Assembly (NCBI GenBank): GCA_019828595.1
Contig: JAHQRK010000013.1
Span: forward strand, 1,767,501-1,831,500
DNA: 64,000 bases
Source: Aphanomyces cochlioides
Taxonomy: Eukaryota > Oomycota > Saprolegniomycetes > Saprolegniales > Verrucalvaceae
Reading direction: 5' to 3'
Shown here: positions 48,314 through 57,472 of the stretch, one piece after another
How the letters are laid out: every line of letters starts with the position of its first letter
Position numbering within the stretch: position 1 is the stretch's first letter
Made by a program: the position numbers and the translations under genes
The notes under the pieces: generated by a model
What the model was told of the DNA's origin: nothing
Database searches by the model: none
What the model saw: only the letters and a program-made list of their open reading frames with translations

Positions 48314-49042
48314 ATGAAGGTTGTCTTGCATGTCGTAACGCTTCTCGCAGCGGCGCTGATCGCGGTTTTCACCGATGCGGAGCCGCAAGTGCCGTCGTAC
48401 CTCGCGATGATTCAAAGCCAAGGGCTCAATGCATGCACAGGGGTGCTCATCGCGCCGCAGTACGTCGTCACGGTCGTAGCTTGCACGACGGTCATGACGC
48501 CAATGCGTGTCGCTCTCCCCAACGAACTCCTCAACGTGACGAGATTCACCGTCCATCCATTGAGTAATCTCTCCAGGACGGAATTCAGCCTCGCAGTGCT
48601 ACAACTCGGCCAAAGCAGCGCCAACCGTCCCGCGACGCTCAGCTTTGACGTCTTGGCGCCACAAACACGAGCGCTCGTGCGTGGTTTTGGCCGTCTCAAT
48701 GCCACGACGCCGTCCGATGCGACACCAGCCGTGCAAGAAAAAGACGGCCTCGTCCACGCCAACAGCGAGTGTGCGGCGTGGGATAACACCCTCGTTCTCG
48801 ACGACATGGTGTGCTTGAGCGGCGTCTATCCGTGCGGCAAGGGCAACCGCGGGAGCGCCGTCACGGTCGTCCAAAACAGCCAAGAGGTAGTCGTGGCGCT
48901 CCTGAGCTGGTCCTGGGCGTCTTGCAATCGCTCCTACTCTGTCTTTGAACGCATCTCGACCGCGAAAAACTACTTGGAGTCGTACCTTCCCGGCAAGAAC
49001 GCCTGCGCCATGGCCTTCCAGCGCCCCCAACTATCTCGATGA
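48314..49042 (+). CDS. Secreted trypsin-like pseudoprotease, whole triad replaced
   Basis: A 242-residue protein from the ATG at 48314, signal peptide MKVVLHVVTLLAAALIAVFT. There is no IVGG start (DAEPQVPSYLA). Ala57 (VTVVAC), Ser102 (FSLAVLQL) and Arg195 (GNRGSA) replace the whole triad; cysteines are retained and the tail is NACAMAFQRPQLSR. It is intact, and groups with 44836, 45903 and 49248. Confidence 0.9.
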   Translation: MKVVLHVVTLLAAALIAVFTDAEPQVPSYLAMIQSQGLNACTGVLIAPQYVVTVVACTTVMTPMRVALPNELLNVTRFTVHPLSNLSRTEFSLAVLQLGQSSANRPATLSFDVLAPQTRALVRGFGRLNATTPSDATPAVQEKDGLVHANSECAAWDNTLVLDDMVCLSGVYPCGKGNRGSAVTVVQNSQEVVVALLSWSWASCNRSYSVFERISTAKNYLESYLPGKNACAMAFQRPQLSR

Positions 49043-49247
49043 GTCCTCCCTTTGGGGCAACGACCGAAAGCGCAGCGGGTCGAGCATAACGTGATAAACT
49101 TGCGTCTGTCGTCTTCTTCGCGCCATGACGACGTTTCCCGCTGTACTAGACCCGCGGACGAGCAAGAGAACAGTCGTCCACCCCCTTGCGCGGTCTCCCC
49201 CGTGACGACAGGTAACAACAACGAAAGATGCAATTCCAGGGTTTAGC

Positions 49248-49976
49248 TTAGAGATGCGGGCGTTGAAACGACATGGCGCAGGCATTGCGGTCGGGTAAGA
49301 AGGGCTCCAGGAAGCTCTTGGCGCTCGAGATGCGTTCATACAACATGTAGTTGTGCGTGCAGTCGCCCCACGTCCACCCGAGCAGCGCGACGACGGCTTC
49401 TTGTCCATTCTTGACAACCGCGGCGGGACTTCCTATCGCCTTGACACCACAGAGAGAGACGATACAGACCAAGTCGTCTGGGATATTGCGGCTCGTTTCA
49501 GCGCACTCGACGTTGGAGATGGTCGTGCCGTCCATCTTTTCATCAAGAGCAGACGACGATGAGTTGAGTGGCGAGGTGGAATTGGAATATCCGCGTGCGA
49601 CGACTTGCGTTCGTGGCGCGAGGACGTCGAAATCGAGCATGGCTGGTCGTGCTGCCGCCGCTCGACCGAGCTGCAAGAGGACGAAATTGAACGTGAACCG
49701 CCCGACGTTGTACAATGGATGGAGAATTTGACCCGTGACGTCCATGACGTCGTTCTCGACCTCGACGGCCATGGGCGACATGAGCGTAAGACAGGTTGCC
49801 ACCGTGAGGACGTACTGCGGTGCAATCAAGATGCCAGCGCAGACGACCTCCTCCATGTGCTTGATCTTGACGACGTGAATGGGCTCTACTTCGCTCGCGG
49901 GATCTTGGATGGCGTCGGCGGTCCAAAGAGGAGCAACCACCATCGCGCTGAGCGTCAAGAGGAGCCAACGACACAT
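49248..49976 (-). CDS. Secreted trypsin-like pseudoprotease, whole triad replaced
   Basis: A 242-residue protein from the ATG at 49976, signal peptide MCRWLLLTLSAMVVAPLWTA. Thr57 (LTVATC), Asn102 (FNFVLLQL) and Ile195 (VKAIGSPA) leave no catalytic residue. A Ser/Asn loop (SNSTSPLNSSSSALDEK) is unique to this gene. Tail NACAMSFQRPHL has the seventh Cys. It is inverted relative to its decayed sister at 47277, with which the C-terminal coding DNA is nearly identical. Confidence 0.9.
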   Translation of the reverse strand: MCRWLLLTLSAMVVAPLWTADAIQDPASEVEPIHVVKIKHMEEVVCAGILIAPQYVLTVATCLTLMSPMAVEVENDVMDVTGQILHPLYNVGRFTFNFVLLQLGRAAAARPAMLDFDVLAPRTQVVARGYSNSTSPLNSSSSALDEKMDGTTISNVECAETSRNIPDDLVCIVSLCGVKAIGSPAAVVKNGQEAVVALLGWTWGDCTHNYMLYERISSAKSFLEPFLPDRNACAMSFQRPHL

Positions 49977-50212
49977 CCTGTGATGGCGAAATGGAACGGA
50001 CGGGGATTGAAGTCAACGTGCCGTCGCTCGGAACAACTTCAATTGCACCAACCTTCAATGCGCTTCGCGCTGCATCTCGACGTCGAAGCGTTTCCCCCTC
50101 GCGCTTTCAATGTATCCCCGAGAGAGTGAGCGACAACTGCGATGGCGTTTGATGGACGTGCCTGTCCATGGTTCCTCCCCGGTGCGCCCCCAGAATTAGT
50201 TCAACCACAGCG
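49977..50212. other. Intergenic spacer
   Basis: No gene is seen. Confidence 0.35.
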
Positions 50213-50525
50213 TCATGGTGCATTGTGATGTCGCTGGAAGGCCATGGTGCATGCATGCATTTCCGCGTGGCAATCCTTCTCGCCATAGCCTCCGCCACTT
50301 GAGATGCGTTCTACAACAGAGGACATTCGAGCGCACGTACGTCGGGACTGCTCTTGGCACCATCGCCGCATGGATACACGCACGTCGCCGTCTTTTTCTT
50401 GCACTGTCGTGGCGTCTCATGGCGATAATGTGGCCTTGAGCTTGTCCAACGCCGCGCACGATCCCCTCGCGCGTCCACGCACGGCAAAACTGAACGTAGC
50501 CGGACGATTCGTGCTAGTTTGATCG
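50213..50525 (-). pseudogene. Trypsin-like relic, last of the cluster
   Basis: Minus-strand pieces read TSTNRPATFSFAV, VQEKDGDV, CVYPCGDGAKSSP, VERISS and MHACTMAFQRHHNAP, in shifting frames. They match the TSANRPATLSFDV, VQEKDGLVH, VYPCGKGNRGS, FERIST and NACAMAFQRPQ segments of 48314. Large deletions separate them. Confidence 0.75.
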
Positions 50526-51124
50526 ATTCTCCCCTCTTCTCCCCCCAGCACTCGACTCCATGGGGGGAGGGGGAAATCACAGGGGCGTGAAGAATCCGAC
50601 TGGGGAACACCAAGTTTATCAAACGAACGACATTACTATCGCCAGATCGGCTTTGGGGGACGCTCGAATTGGTGCAAACAGGGGTGATAAGCCGCCTATC
50701 GTGCTCCATGACAAGGTTTTCCCACGTCTTTCACCGCCGAGACGCCAACAACATCCAAATTTACAACCTTCACCTGCCCCGCTTGCCCAAGTAAACACCA
50801 ATTCGATGTCACTGGCATGAACTACAGTACCATGAAGAGCTCGCTACAGTCACCAGAATAAGCTGAATCGTGGAGGCTGTGGCGCGGTCTCTCCTGGACG
50901 AACTTGTCGAAAGTCGCCCGAGTTTGCCCTTTGCTGAGTGGTTGTCGTCAATTTCCTGTCAAAAACATCTATTTCAAAAAACATATTTTTTGGTTGAATA
51001 TGCCATATTAAATTTGAAAAAAGGTTAAAAAAATATTGTTTTCAGGTTGACAGTGCAATTTGCAGGACCATCATTAAGAAGTTGAAAGTTGGGTCGTGTG
51101 GATCTTGGCTTGGCACTAGACAAG
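50526..51124. other. Cluster-edge spacer
   Basis: This ends the trypsin cluster. It is AT-rich from 50950, with no gene. Confidence 0.4.
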
Positions 51125-53329
51125 ATGGCGCCATTGACGCAGCCAAAACCGCTCGCGCTGAGTGCGCACACCGAGTTCCTGCGGCGTAAATTACCCGACT
51201 GGTTTGAAGAATTCACCGCGACGCGAGTGCTAGAGCTCCTCCAGTCGCTGCCTTGTTTCCGCCTCCTCGCACTGGAAGCTGCCGTCGCCGCCGGCAATAC
51301 GTCGCTCGCAGAAGCACTCGTCGGCAAGGCCAACAAGACCAACCCGCTGCTTGACGTCGCGGCGGCGAATGGCCACTTACTCATGGTCGAAATGCTCCAC
51401 AGGAACGGCGACGTCGCATGCACGAAACAAGCCATGGACTTGGCGGCGGCGAATGGACATTTGACCATTGTGAAGTTTTTGCACTTTCAGCGCGACGACG
51501 GATGCACCAAGCTTGCCATGGACGGCGCGGCGGCCGCAGGACATTTGGACATTGTTCGCTTCTTGCACGAGAACCGCATCGAAGGATGCACGACGAATGC
51601 AATGGATGACGCCGCCGCCAATGGACATTTGGATGTTGTCGAGTTTTTGCATCTCTATCGCGTCGAAGGATGCACAACCAACGCAATGGACGCAGCGGCA
51701 GCGAATGGACATGTGGAAATCGTGACATTCCTCGACGACAATCGCTTGGAAGGCTGTACAACGGATGCCATGGACAGCGCCGCAGCGAATGGACACGTCA
51801 AAGTTGTTGAGTACTTGCTAAAGTATCGCCAGGAAGGCTTTACATTTGCCGCGATGGACGGCGCTGCTGCGAATGGACACCTGGAAAGTGTGATATTATT
51901 AGCTGACGAAACGCACTCGACTTGCTCCAAGGCGGCCATGAATGGGGCGGCATCCAATGGACATTTGGAAGTTGTGAAATATTTACACTCCACGCGTCTG
52001 GAAGGATGCACGACGTGGGCCATGGACTCTGCAGCCACGAATGGTCATTTAGAAGTCGTTCAATTCCTGCACGAATGTCGAAGTGAAGGAAGCACGACGA
52101 AAGCAATCAATGGCGCGGCGGCGAATGGACATTTGGACATTGTGAAATATTTATTGCAGCATCAATGCGCTGGATGGACGTCGCAGGCGGTCGAACAAGC
52201 TGCTGCCAATGGACATTTGACGGTATTGCAGCTCCTCTTGGACGAGCAGACGCTGCCGCCATGGAATCCCATCGATTTTGCAATGGCAATCGAATTCGCG
52301 GCTGGAAATGGACGCCTCTTACCCATGAAATCGCTCTTGCCGTATCTTGGTGACGACACGAGCTGTGCCAACGCTCTAGTGGCAGCTGCAGCCAATGGCC
52401 ATTTGAAAATTGTCCGGTTTCTCATCGACAATTACGTTCCCACTTGTCCGCCCAAAGCTCTCAACGTGGCAGCTTCGCATGGCCACCTCGCGGTCGTCCA
52501 GTGCTTAAGCGAATACGTGTCGAACGACAACGTAGACGCCATCAACCTAGCAGCACGACATGGACATTTCGTAGTTGTGAAATATCTCCACAGCCACGAA
52601 TTTGAATGCACGACGGATGCAATGGATGGCGCCGCCTCTGCTGGCCATTTATTGATCGTTCGCTACTTGAATCAAAAGCGAGCGGAAGGATGCACCGAGC
52701 AGGCTCTCGTTGGTGCAGCTGCGAATGGACATTTGGCAGTTGTGCGATATTTAGTGGCCAACACGCCCCACCGCTGTTCCCAGGAATCGATGGACGAAGC
52801 AGCGTCGAATGGACATTTCGCGATTGTGGACTTTCTTTTCAACAAAGCCGACTTGTTCTGGTCCAAGAGCGCCATGGACATGGCAGCGGCGAATGGACAT
52901 TTGGTCATGGTCGAATACTTGGATGAAGGTGGCATCGAAGGCTGTACTTCCAACGCCATGACAGGCGCAGCATCGAATGGACACATTGGAATTGTCGTCT
53001 ACTTGGATCGAAATGTCCATCGCGTGCAGTGGAAGGACGAGGCGCTGGAAGAAGCAGCGGGCAATGGACATTTGGCAGTTGTGAAGTATTTAGTCGAACG
53101 CCGTGTGTGCATGATCACAGACAAAGCGATCTTTTGGGCAACTAAACGGGGCCACACTGGTGTCCTTGCCTACTTGATGGCCAAGAAACATATTTTCTCG
53201 AGACCAACGCAGACAAACTACTGGCACACAGTGCTGCCACAAGTCACAGTCGCTCGTCAAGAAGCCACTTTACCAGAATGGATCCAAGATTACTCTTTCT
53301 CGGACTCGGACGATGACCAATATATCTAA
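51125..53329 (+). CDS. Ankyrin-repeat protein (about 22 repeats)
   Basis: A 734-residue protein from the ATG at 51125. An N-terminal region of about 90 residues (EFLRRKLPDWFEEFTATRVL) precedes about 22 ankyrin units. The consensus is GCTTNAMDGAAANGHLDVVE then FLH, with the AANGHL turn and the VVKYL helix repeated nearly perfectly; the AAGNGRLLPMKSLL unit near residue 395 is the most degenerate. The protein ends with an acidic tail (DYSFSDSDDDQYI). It has no signal peptide or membrane segment. Such arrays are abundant in Saprolegniales and mediate protein binding; the partner is unknown. The codon string AATGGACATTTG recurs through the gene, which may promote repeat-number change. Confidence 0.95.
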   Translation: MAPLTQPKPLALSAHTEFLRRKLPDWFEEFTATRVLELLQSLPCFRLLALEAAVAAGNTSLAEALVGKANKTNPLLDVAAANGHLLMVEMLHRNGDVACTKQAMDLAAANGHLTIVKFLHFQRDDGCTKLAMDGAAAAGHLDIVRFLHENRIEGCTTNAMDDAAANGHLDVVEFLHLYRVEGCTTNAMDAAAANGHVEIVTFLDDNRLEGCTTDAMDSAAANGHVKVVEYLLKYRQEGFTFAAMDGAAANGHLESVILLADETHSTCSKAAMNGAASNGHLEVVKYLHSTRLEGCTTWAMDSAATNGHLEVVQFLHECRSEGSTTKAINGAAANGHLDIVKYLLQHQCAGWTSQAVEQAAANGHLTVLQLLLDEQTLPPWNPIDFAMAIEFAAGNGRLLPMKSLLPYLGDDTSCANALVAAAANGHLKIVRFLIDNYVPTCPPKALNVAASHGHLAVVQCLSEYVSNDNVDAINLAARHGHFVVVKYLHSHEFECTTDAMDGAASAGHLLIVRYLNQKRAEGCTEQALVGAAANGHLAVVRYLVANTPHRCSQESMDEAASNGHFAIVDFLFNKADLFWSKSAMDMAAANGHLVMVEYLDEGGIEGCTSNAMTGAASNGHIGIVVYLDRNVHRVQWKDEALEEAAGNGHLAVVKYLVERRVCMITDKAIFWATKRGHTGVLAYLMAKKHIFSRPTQTNYWHTVLPQVTVARQEATLPEWIQDYSFSDSDDDQYI

Positions 53330-54761
53330 CTCGATAGCTCATTTTTGAATATGTATTCCCCCTTGAAAGTATGCTTATTATGACTTTGCTGTTTGAACCG
53401 CTTTGAGCACGCCACGCAAGAATCTTCACTAGATTTGGCGTGGTGCATAGCGTTTGGCGTGGTCGATGCCATATTCCCGGATGGTACAGGCGATGAACTT
53501 TTTGTTTAGGCGATCCTGCTAAACTTCGAGGGAATAACGCGCAGTAGATTTGATTTAGCATGATAAAGAGTGTAGTTACGTTGGGGATGCTCTTCGCATG
53601 ACTTGCCGTGGCCATTGACGATATAGACGCGTCTAGAATGTTAGCAGGGGTAGTCCACCGACGGTGCGGAAAGAATGGCTGCGTGTCAATTGCCAACGAT
53701 GTCTGGCCAGTTCAGAGGGGGGTTACTGGTTTAGTCCCCTGAGCCCCGTTGTCTATTTCCCAAAGGTTTTGTGGCTTTGTATCGCTAAACACAGGTCAAT
53801 TGACTGCATCCTCTGCCAGCAGCCAGAGGATTTCGTGTCTCGCTAGTCTGTCCCATCTTGATTGCGAAATACATGGGACAGGTGGAGCCACGTGGATCGT
53901 TGTCACAATCTCATGAAAATCCAATCGAAGCCAGACTTGGGCGCGAGTCAGCCACACGAGTATTCACGGTTGCGTTGTCTTGTGATGCGTGGAAATCTTA
54001 GTATGTGCATTCCCGTGACAAACGCCCCTCGTCTGAAAAAGTTGAAAGGGGGGTTCAAAGTTGAAGCCATATCAAAGACAAGCAGTGCGTACACTGCCAT
54101 TCTTTCTCTGCGCCGTGGCAATCACTTGAGCATTTCGCAATCACAAAGATGCGCATTGGAACTGACGGTTTGGCTCAAACGATTGCAAGTCGACGTGCGT
54201 CATTGTGACGTCGTTCTCAGTCCTTTTCGCTGGTTCGACTCCGAGTGGAGAATCGATCAGCAGCTTTACCGAGTCAGTCTCTGCTAATTTGTGTCTCTCA
54301 GCTCCATGAGAGTCATTGAGAGCCTTCAACAAGTTGCGAGTACCAGTCAGTTGAGGGAGAACAGCCGAGCGAATCCAATAAAGTCTTCGTGGCGGTAGGC
54401 TCGAACGTCTGCGACACCTTCTTGAGAATCTGGACATGCCACATCGCATTTCGTACCGCTGTGTCCCGTCACGAACCTCCGACGACGAACGCCACAAGAG
54501 TTTTCTCAATATGCGAAATGAAAATATTGAACTGGCTTAAAACGTCTCACCAACATCAATGCTTTGTCCAATCTAAAATTTATACTTGGCATTTGTATTG
54601 AAGTGGTGACATATTTTCTGGTGAGGAGGCTCAAATGTGGTGGGTCACTTTTGATCATTGTCCTATGCCAGCCATCGTTCGTTCGTTCAAATCTTGTCAC
54701 GAACGCCAGGGGATTGCAGGCTTGCCGCATCTATCTCTCTTTTTTTGTGATCGTGGGCTGG
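53330..54761. other. Intergenic region with one MITE and no clear gene
   Basis: Apart from the small element at 53405-53592, an unrecognised 141-codon plus-strand frame (53862-54287) is the only sizeable frame. It has no start context, signal or motif and may be chance. Confidence 0.4.
53405..53592. mobile_element. Small MITE, diverged relative of 62906-63184
   Basis: The ends GAGCACGCCACGC and GTTGGGGATGCTC are near-inverted and match the GAGCACGCCCAACGC and GCGTTGGGCATGCTC ends of the element at 62906-63184. The 188-bp body is non-coding with inner repeats of TTGGCGTGGT. Confidence 0.55.
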
Positions 54762-55028
54762 ATGGCATTTTGGAATTTGGCATCGACCACAACAATGAAC
54801 GCGACCGCCACCGCCACCATGACCCATCATTTGCGTCATTTGGATCTCTTTGGGGATTCCAATGCAAAGATCTATTTCATCATTGGCGTGTCCGCCTTGA
54901 TTGCAATGCTCATCGCGTTTGCTGTCATCCAAGAGCGTCGAAACAACTCTTCACTCCGCCAACTACGTGACTCGACTGCCGACACGGTGATTGATCTTGA
55001 AATTGAAACCCCCAAGTCCCCCGTCTGA
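54762..55028 (+). CDS. Small single-pass membrane protein, hypothetical
   Basis: An 88-residue frame from the ATG at 54762. An Asn/Thr-rich N-terminal part (NATATATMTHHL) is followed by one strong transmembrane helix (IYFIIGVSALIAMLIAFAVI) and a charged tail (QERRNNSSLRQLRDS) ending IDLEIETPKSPV. The hydrophobic IYLSFFVIVGW just upstream in the same frame has no ATG but could be a spliced signal or second helix. I do not recognise the family. Confidence 0.5.
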   Translation: MAFWNLASTTTMNATATATMTHHLRHLDLFGDSNAKIYFIIGVSALIAMLIAFAVIQERRNNSSLRQLRDSTADTVIDLEIETPKSPV

Positions 55029-55382
55029 GCTGAACGATCGCTCCACCTCCAACTTTATTTAGCATTTCATATCTATGAGCAACGAGGACTCCACCTGGTT
55101 GACAACTACGCTGTGAATGTAATGAACAGTTTATGTTATATACGCCATTGAACTTGTGAAAAACAAAATTCTCGACGACTTCAGTGACAAAACTACCATC
55201 ATATACCATGACCGTCCCCTCGGTCGTCATGGAAATCTAAGTGACTACAACTCATCGCCTCCTTGAAAGGAAATCTCCTGTTCGCCTGGTACAACTCGAG
55301 GGAAATACTTTGATGATAAATCGAGAATTTTTATCCATTTTTACTACGCCCTCGATGGGTCAATCAATGAGGGGCGTCTTGC

Positions 55383-55688
55383 TTAGGCAGCATTTTCCCC
55401 TTCCATGTTCTTATCGCCGTAGGTTGGCTTGCGTGGGGACTTGTCATCCATCATCACGGCGACGTCCAAATCCGTGGAGTCAATGGGAATATCGAAATGG
55501 GGGGCATAAATGTAGACAGGATGCGATGGACGATGGTCACGGAAGCCAGTCATGTCCTTCATATACTTCATCTCTTGGCTGGAATCGCTCTTGTCGTCGA
55601 TAGTTTCTTGAGGAGACAACGAGTCGTCGACTGCCTTTTCGGCCAATGCAACAAGAGCCACCAACGCGAATAGGACAATGATCTTCAT
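55383..55688 (-). CDS. Small secreted protein, hypothetical
   Basis: A 101-residue protein from the ATG at 55688, which starts a classical signal peptide (MKIIVLFALVALVALAEKA). The mature part is acidic and Asp/Ser-rich with no cysteine: DDSLSPQETIDDKSDSS, then MTGFRDHRPSHPVYIYAPHF and DLDVAVMMDD. It has no RxLR, LFLAK or other effector motif. A cell-surface or effector-like role cannot be judged from sequence alone. It is divergent from the transporter at 56089. Confidence 0.6.
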   Translation of the reverse strand: MKIIVLFALVALVALAEKAVDDSLSPQETIDDKSDSSQEMKYMKDMTGFRDHRPSHPVYIYAPHFDIPIDSTDLDVAVMMDDKSPRKPTYGDKNMEGENAA

Positions 55689-55819
55689 GACAACTTGACC
55701 GCGAATTTCAAAATGCACCTAGCTGATCGTCAACAGAGCTTGCTAGTCGTTGCGAAGAAAGACTCTGCGACTGAAATTGACGACATTTCTAGCTCAAGTT
55801 CTTTGCCATCAATCAATCC

Positions 55820-56020
55820 TTAGTCTTGAAATCTCCATGAAACGGGTAGACTTTGGTGACCAAGCGCTGAATGCAAAGTCAATATTTCAACTTTCACCTT
55901 GGCACCAATGTCATTGAGATGACTGGTGACTAGAACATGGTTTTGCTCACCATGTATGTTGTCTTGAAATTCCAGCGGTACACTGGTTGTTGGCAAGGAA
56001 GGAGAGCTATTCTTGGCCAT
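55820..56020 (-). CDS. Uncertain small ORF (66 aa)
   Basis: A 66-codon frame from the ATG at 56020 (MAKNSSPSLPTTSVPLEFQD) with protein-like composition and no motif. It sits in the divergent spacer between two better genes and may be leader sequence. Confidence 0.22.
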   Translation of the reverse strand: MAKNSSPSLPTTSVPLEFQDNIHGEQNHVLVTSHLNDIGAKVKVEILTLHSALGHQSLPVSWRFQD

Positions 56021-56088
56021 GTTGTTCGATTTTGTAACCCCCTGGTGGCGACCGTCGATCAATTTTACGGGATATATCGTTTCACCTG

Positions 56089-57450
56089 ATGGGTAACGAT
56101 GCAGTCTTGACGTTGCTGTGCCTTGCGACGTTCCTTGTTTACTTGTTTCGAGGCATCGTGGTCGCCGCACCGGTGGAATTCCAGTCGTTCCTTGAGCAAG
56201 CCTTGTATGTCCCAGCGAACGAAACGAATGTCTACTTTGGCTTGCTCGAGTCGATCTTTTGTGCCTCGTCGTCCATTTCGATCGTCTGGTTTGGCCATTT
56301 TGCCTCTCGCCATCGTGCTTTGCCTCTCTTCCTGCTTGGGCTGTGCTTGTGGTGTGGCGGTGCTGGCATCTCTGGTGCTGCTTTGCCCTGGCAAAACGTA
56401 TATGTGCTTCGCCTCGGGCGTATCCTGAGCGGTGTAGGCGACGGCGCGCTGCAAGCTTTGACGCCATTGTTCCTCGAGCACCATATCAAGTCGAGCCGTC
56501 AATTTTGGATGTCGATCTACTTTACGAACTCCGCCCTGGGCACGGGGTTGTCGTACCTCTTTGGCTCCATGGTGACATATAAATTAGGTTGGCATTGGGC
56601 GTTCTACATTTGTGCCATGTCCATGACGCCCATTACGCTTGTCCTTTGGTTGTGTCTTCGCCGCGCCGAACCGATTCCGATTCCTGACAGCAACGTATCG
56701 GAAACGTCTTCAGGGGTCACTTTTACAGCTTTGGGCCGTTTGTTGCGATGTCCAGCGTTTGTGTTGTCCTGCCTCGGCGGGGCTGCTTACCTCTTCACGC
56801 TCAAGGCATTGGCAACCTTTGGACCATCGATTTTACTCGGCGTCGGTACATTTCCACAACTTTGGACAGCGGCGATTTTTGGCCTAACGATGATGGCTGC
56901 CAGCTGCATTGGCTCGCCCTTGGGGGGATATATCTATGCCTTTGCATCAAGTCGTTGCAGCACGGACAGTAGCCGATTCTCTGTTGCGTGTCGCCACCAA
57001 GTAGCTCATGTCGTCATTGGAATTGGTGGCTTTTTGCTCATGACTTGGAAACTTGAATCACCCGTTTGGTTTCTCGTCGGACATGTCGTAGGTTGGATCA
57101 GTTTGGCTGGAACGTTGAGTCCAACAACCATGGCAGTCCTGCTGGCCGTGCCTCCCCAGCTTCAGTCCGTGGCCATGCGCTCGTTTACAACGCTGGCCTA
57201 TTTTTTAGGTGAGGTACCTGCTCCAATTGTCGTCGGATGGGTAAAAGATTGGAGAGCTTCCGTGTGTTGGAATACTCAAAGCGATCTTTGCCTCGACCGC
57301 TTGCGTTCAGTCTTGCTATGGACAGTTCTGTGGACGGGATGGGCTGTGTTTTTTGCCTTTGTAGTGTATGGGATCGCCTTTTGTCGTCGTCGTCGAGCAT
57401 CCAAAGGCCATAATGTCTATGTCCAAGACACAAGCAGCAATAGCACATAA
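56089..57450 (+). CDS. MFS transporter, spinster-like
   Basis: A 453-residue polytopic membrane protein, intronless from the ATG at 56089. About twelve hydrophobic segments are visible, with an N-terminal half (TLLCLATFLVYLFRGIVVAA; RILSGVGDGALQALTPLFLE) and a C-terminal half separated by a hydrophilic loop (IPDSNVSETSS). The GRILSGVGDGALQ segment after helix 3-4 and the EVPAPIVVGWVKDW segment near the end are typical of spinster/SPNS-like proteins, proposed exporters of sphingolipids or lysolipids, and of related carriers. The substrate is not predictable. Its stop is 22 bp from the stop of the convergent coiled-coil gene. Confidence 0.85.
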   Translation: MGNDAVLTLLCLATFLVYLFRGIVVAAPVEFQSFLEQALYVPANETNVYFGLLESIFCASSSISIVWFGHFASRHRALPLFLLGLCLWCGGAGISGAALPWQNVYVLRLGRILSGVGDGALQALTPLFLEHHIKSSRQFWMSIYFTNSALGTGLSYLFGSMVTYKLGWHWAFYICAMSMTPITLVLWLCLRRAEPIPIPDSNVSETSSGVTFTALGRLLRCPAFVLSCLGGAAYLFTLKALATFGPSILLGVGTFPQLWTAAIFGLTMMAASCIGSPLGGYIYAFASSRCSTDSSRFSVACRHQVAHVVIGIGGFLLMTWKLESPVWFLVGHVVGWISLAGTLSPTTMAVLLAVPPQLQSVAMRSFTTLAYFLGEVPAPIVVGWVKDWRASVCWNTQSDLCLDRLRSVLLWTVLWTGWAVFFAFVVYGIAFCRRRRASKGHNVYVQDTSSNST

Positions 57451-57472
57451 AATATCGACTGAACAGGGTGTA

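Noticed and set aside
51377..53071. Minus-strand frames opposite the ankyrin gene
   Set aside because: They are antisense of a repeated array, which keeps alternative frames open.
55820..56500. Minus-strand frames of 145 and 215 codons opposite the transporter
   Set aside because: They are antisense of the MFS coding region; only the part below 56020 could be independent, and it is listed as uncertain.
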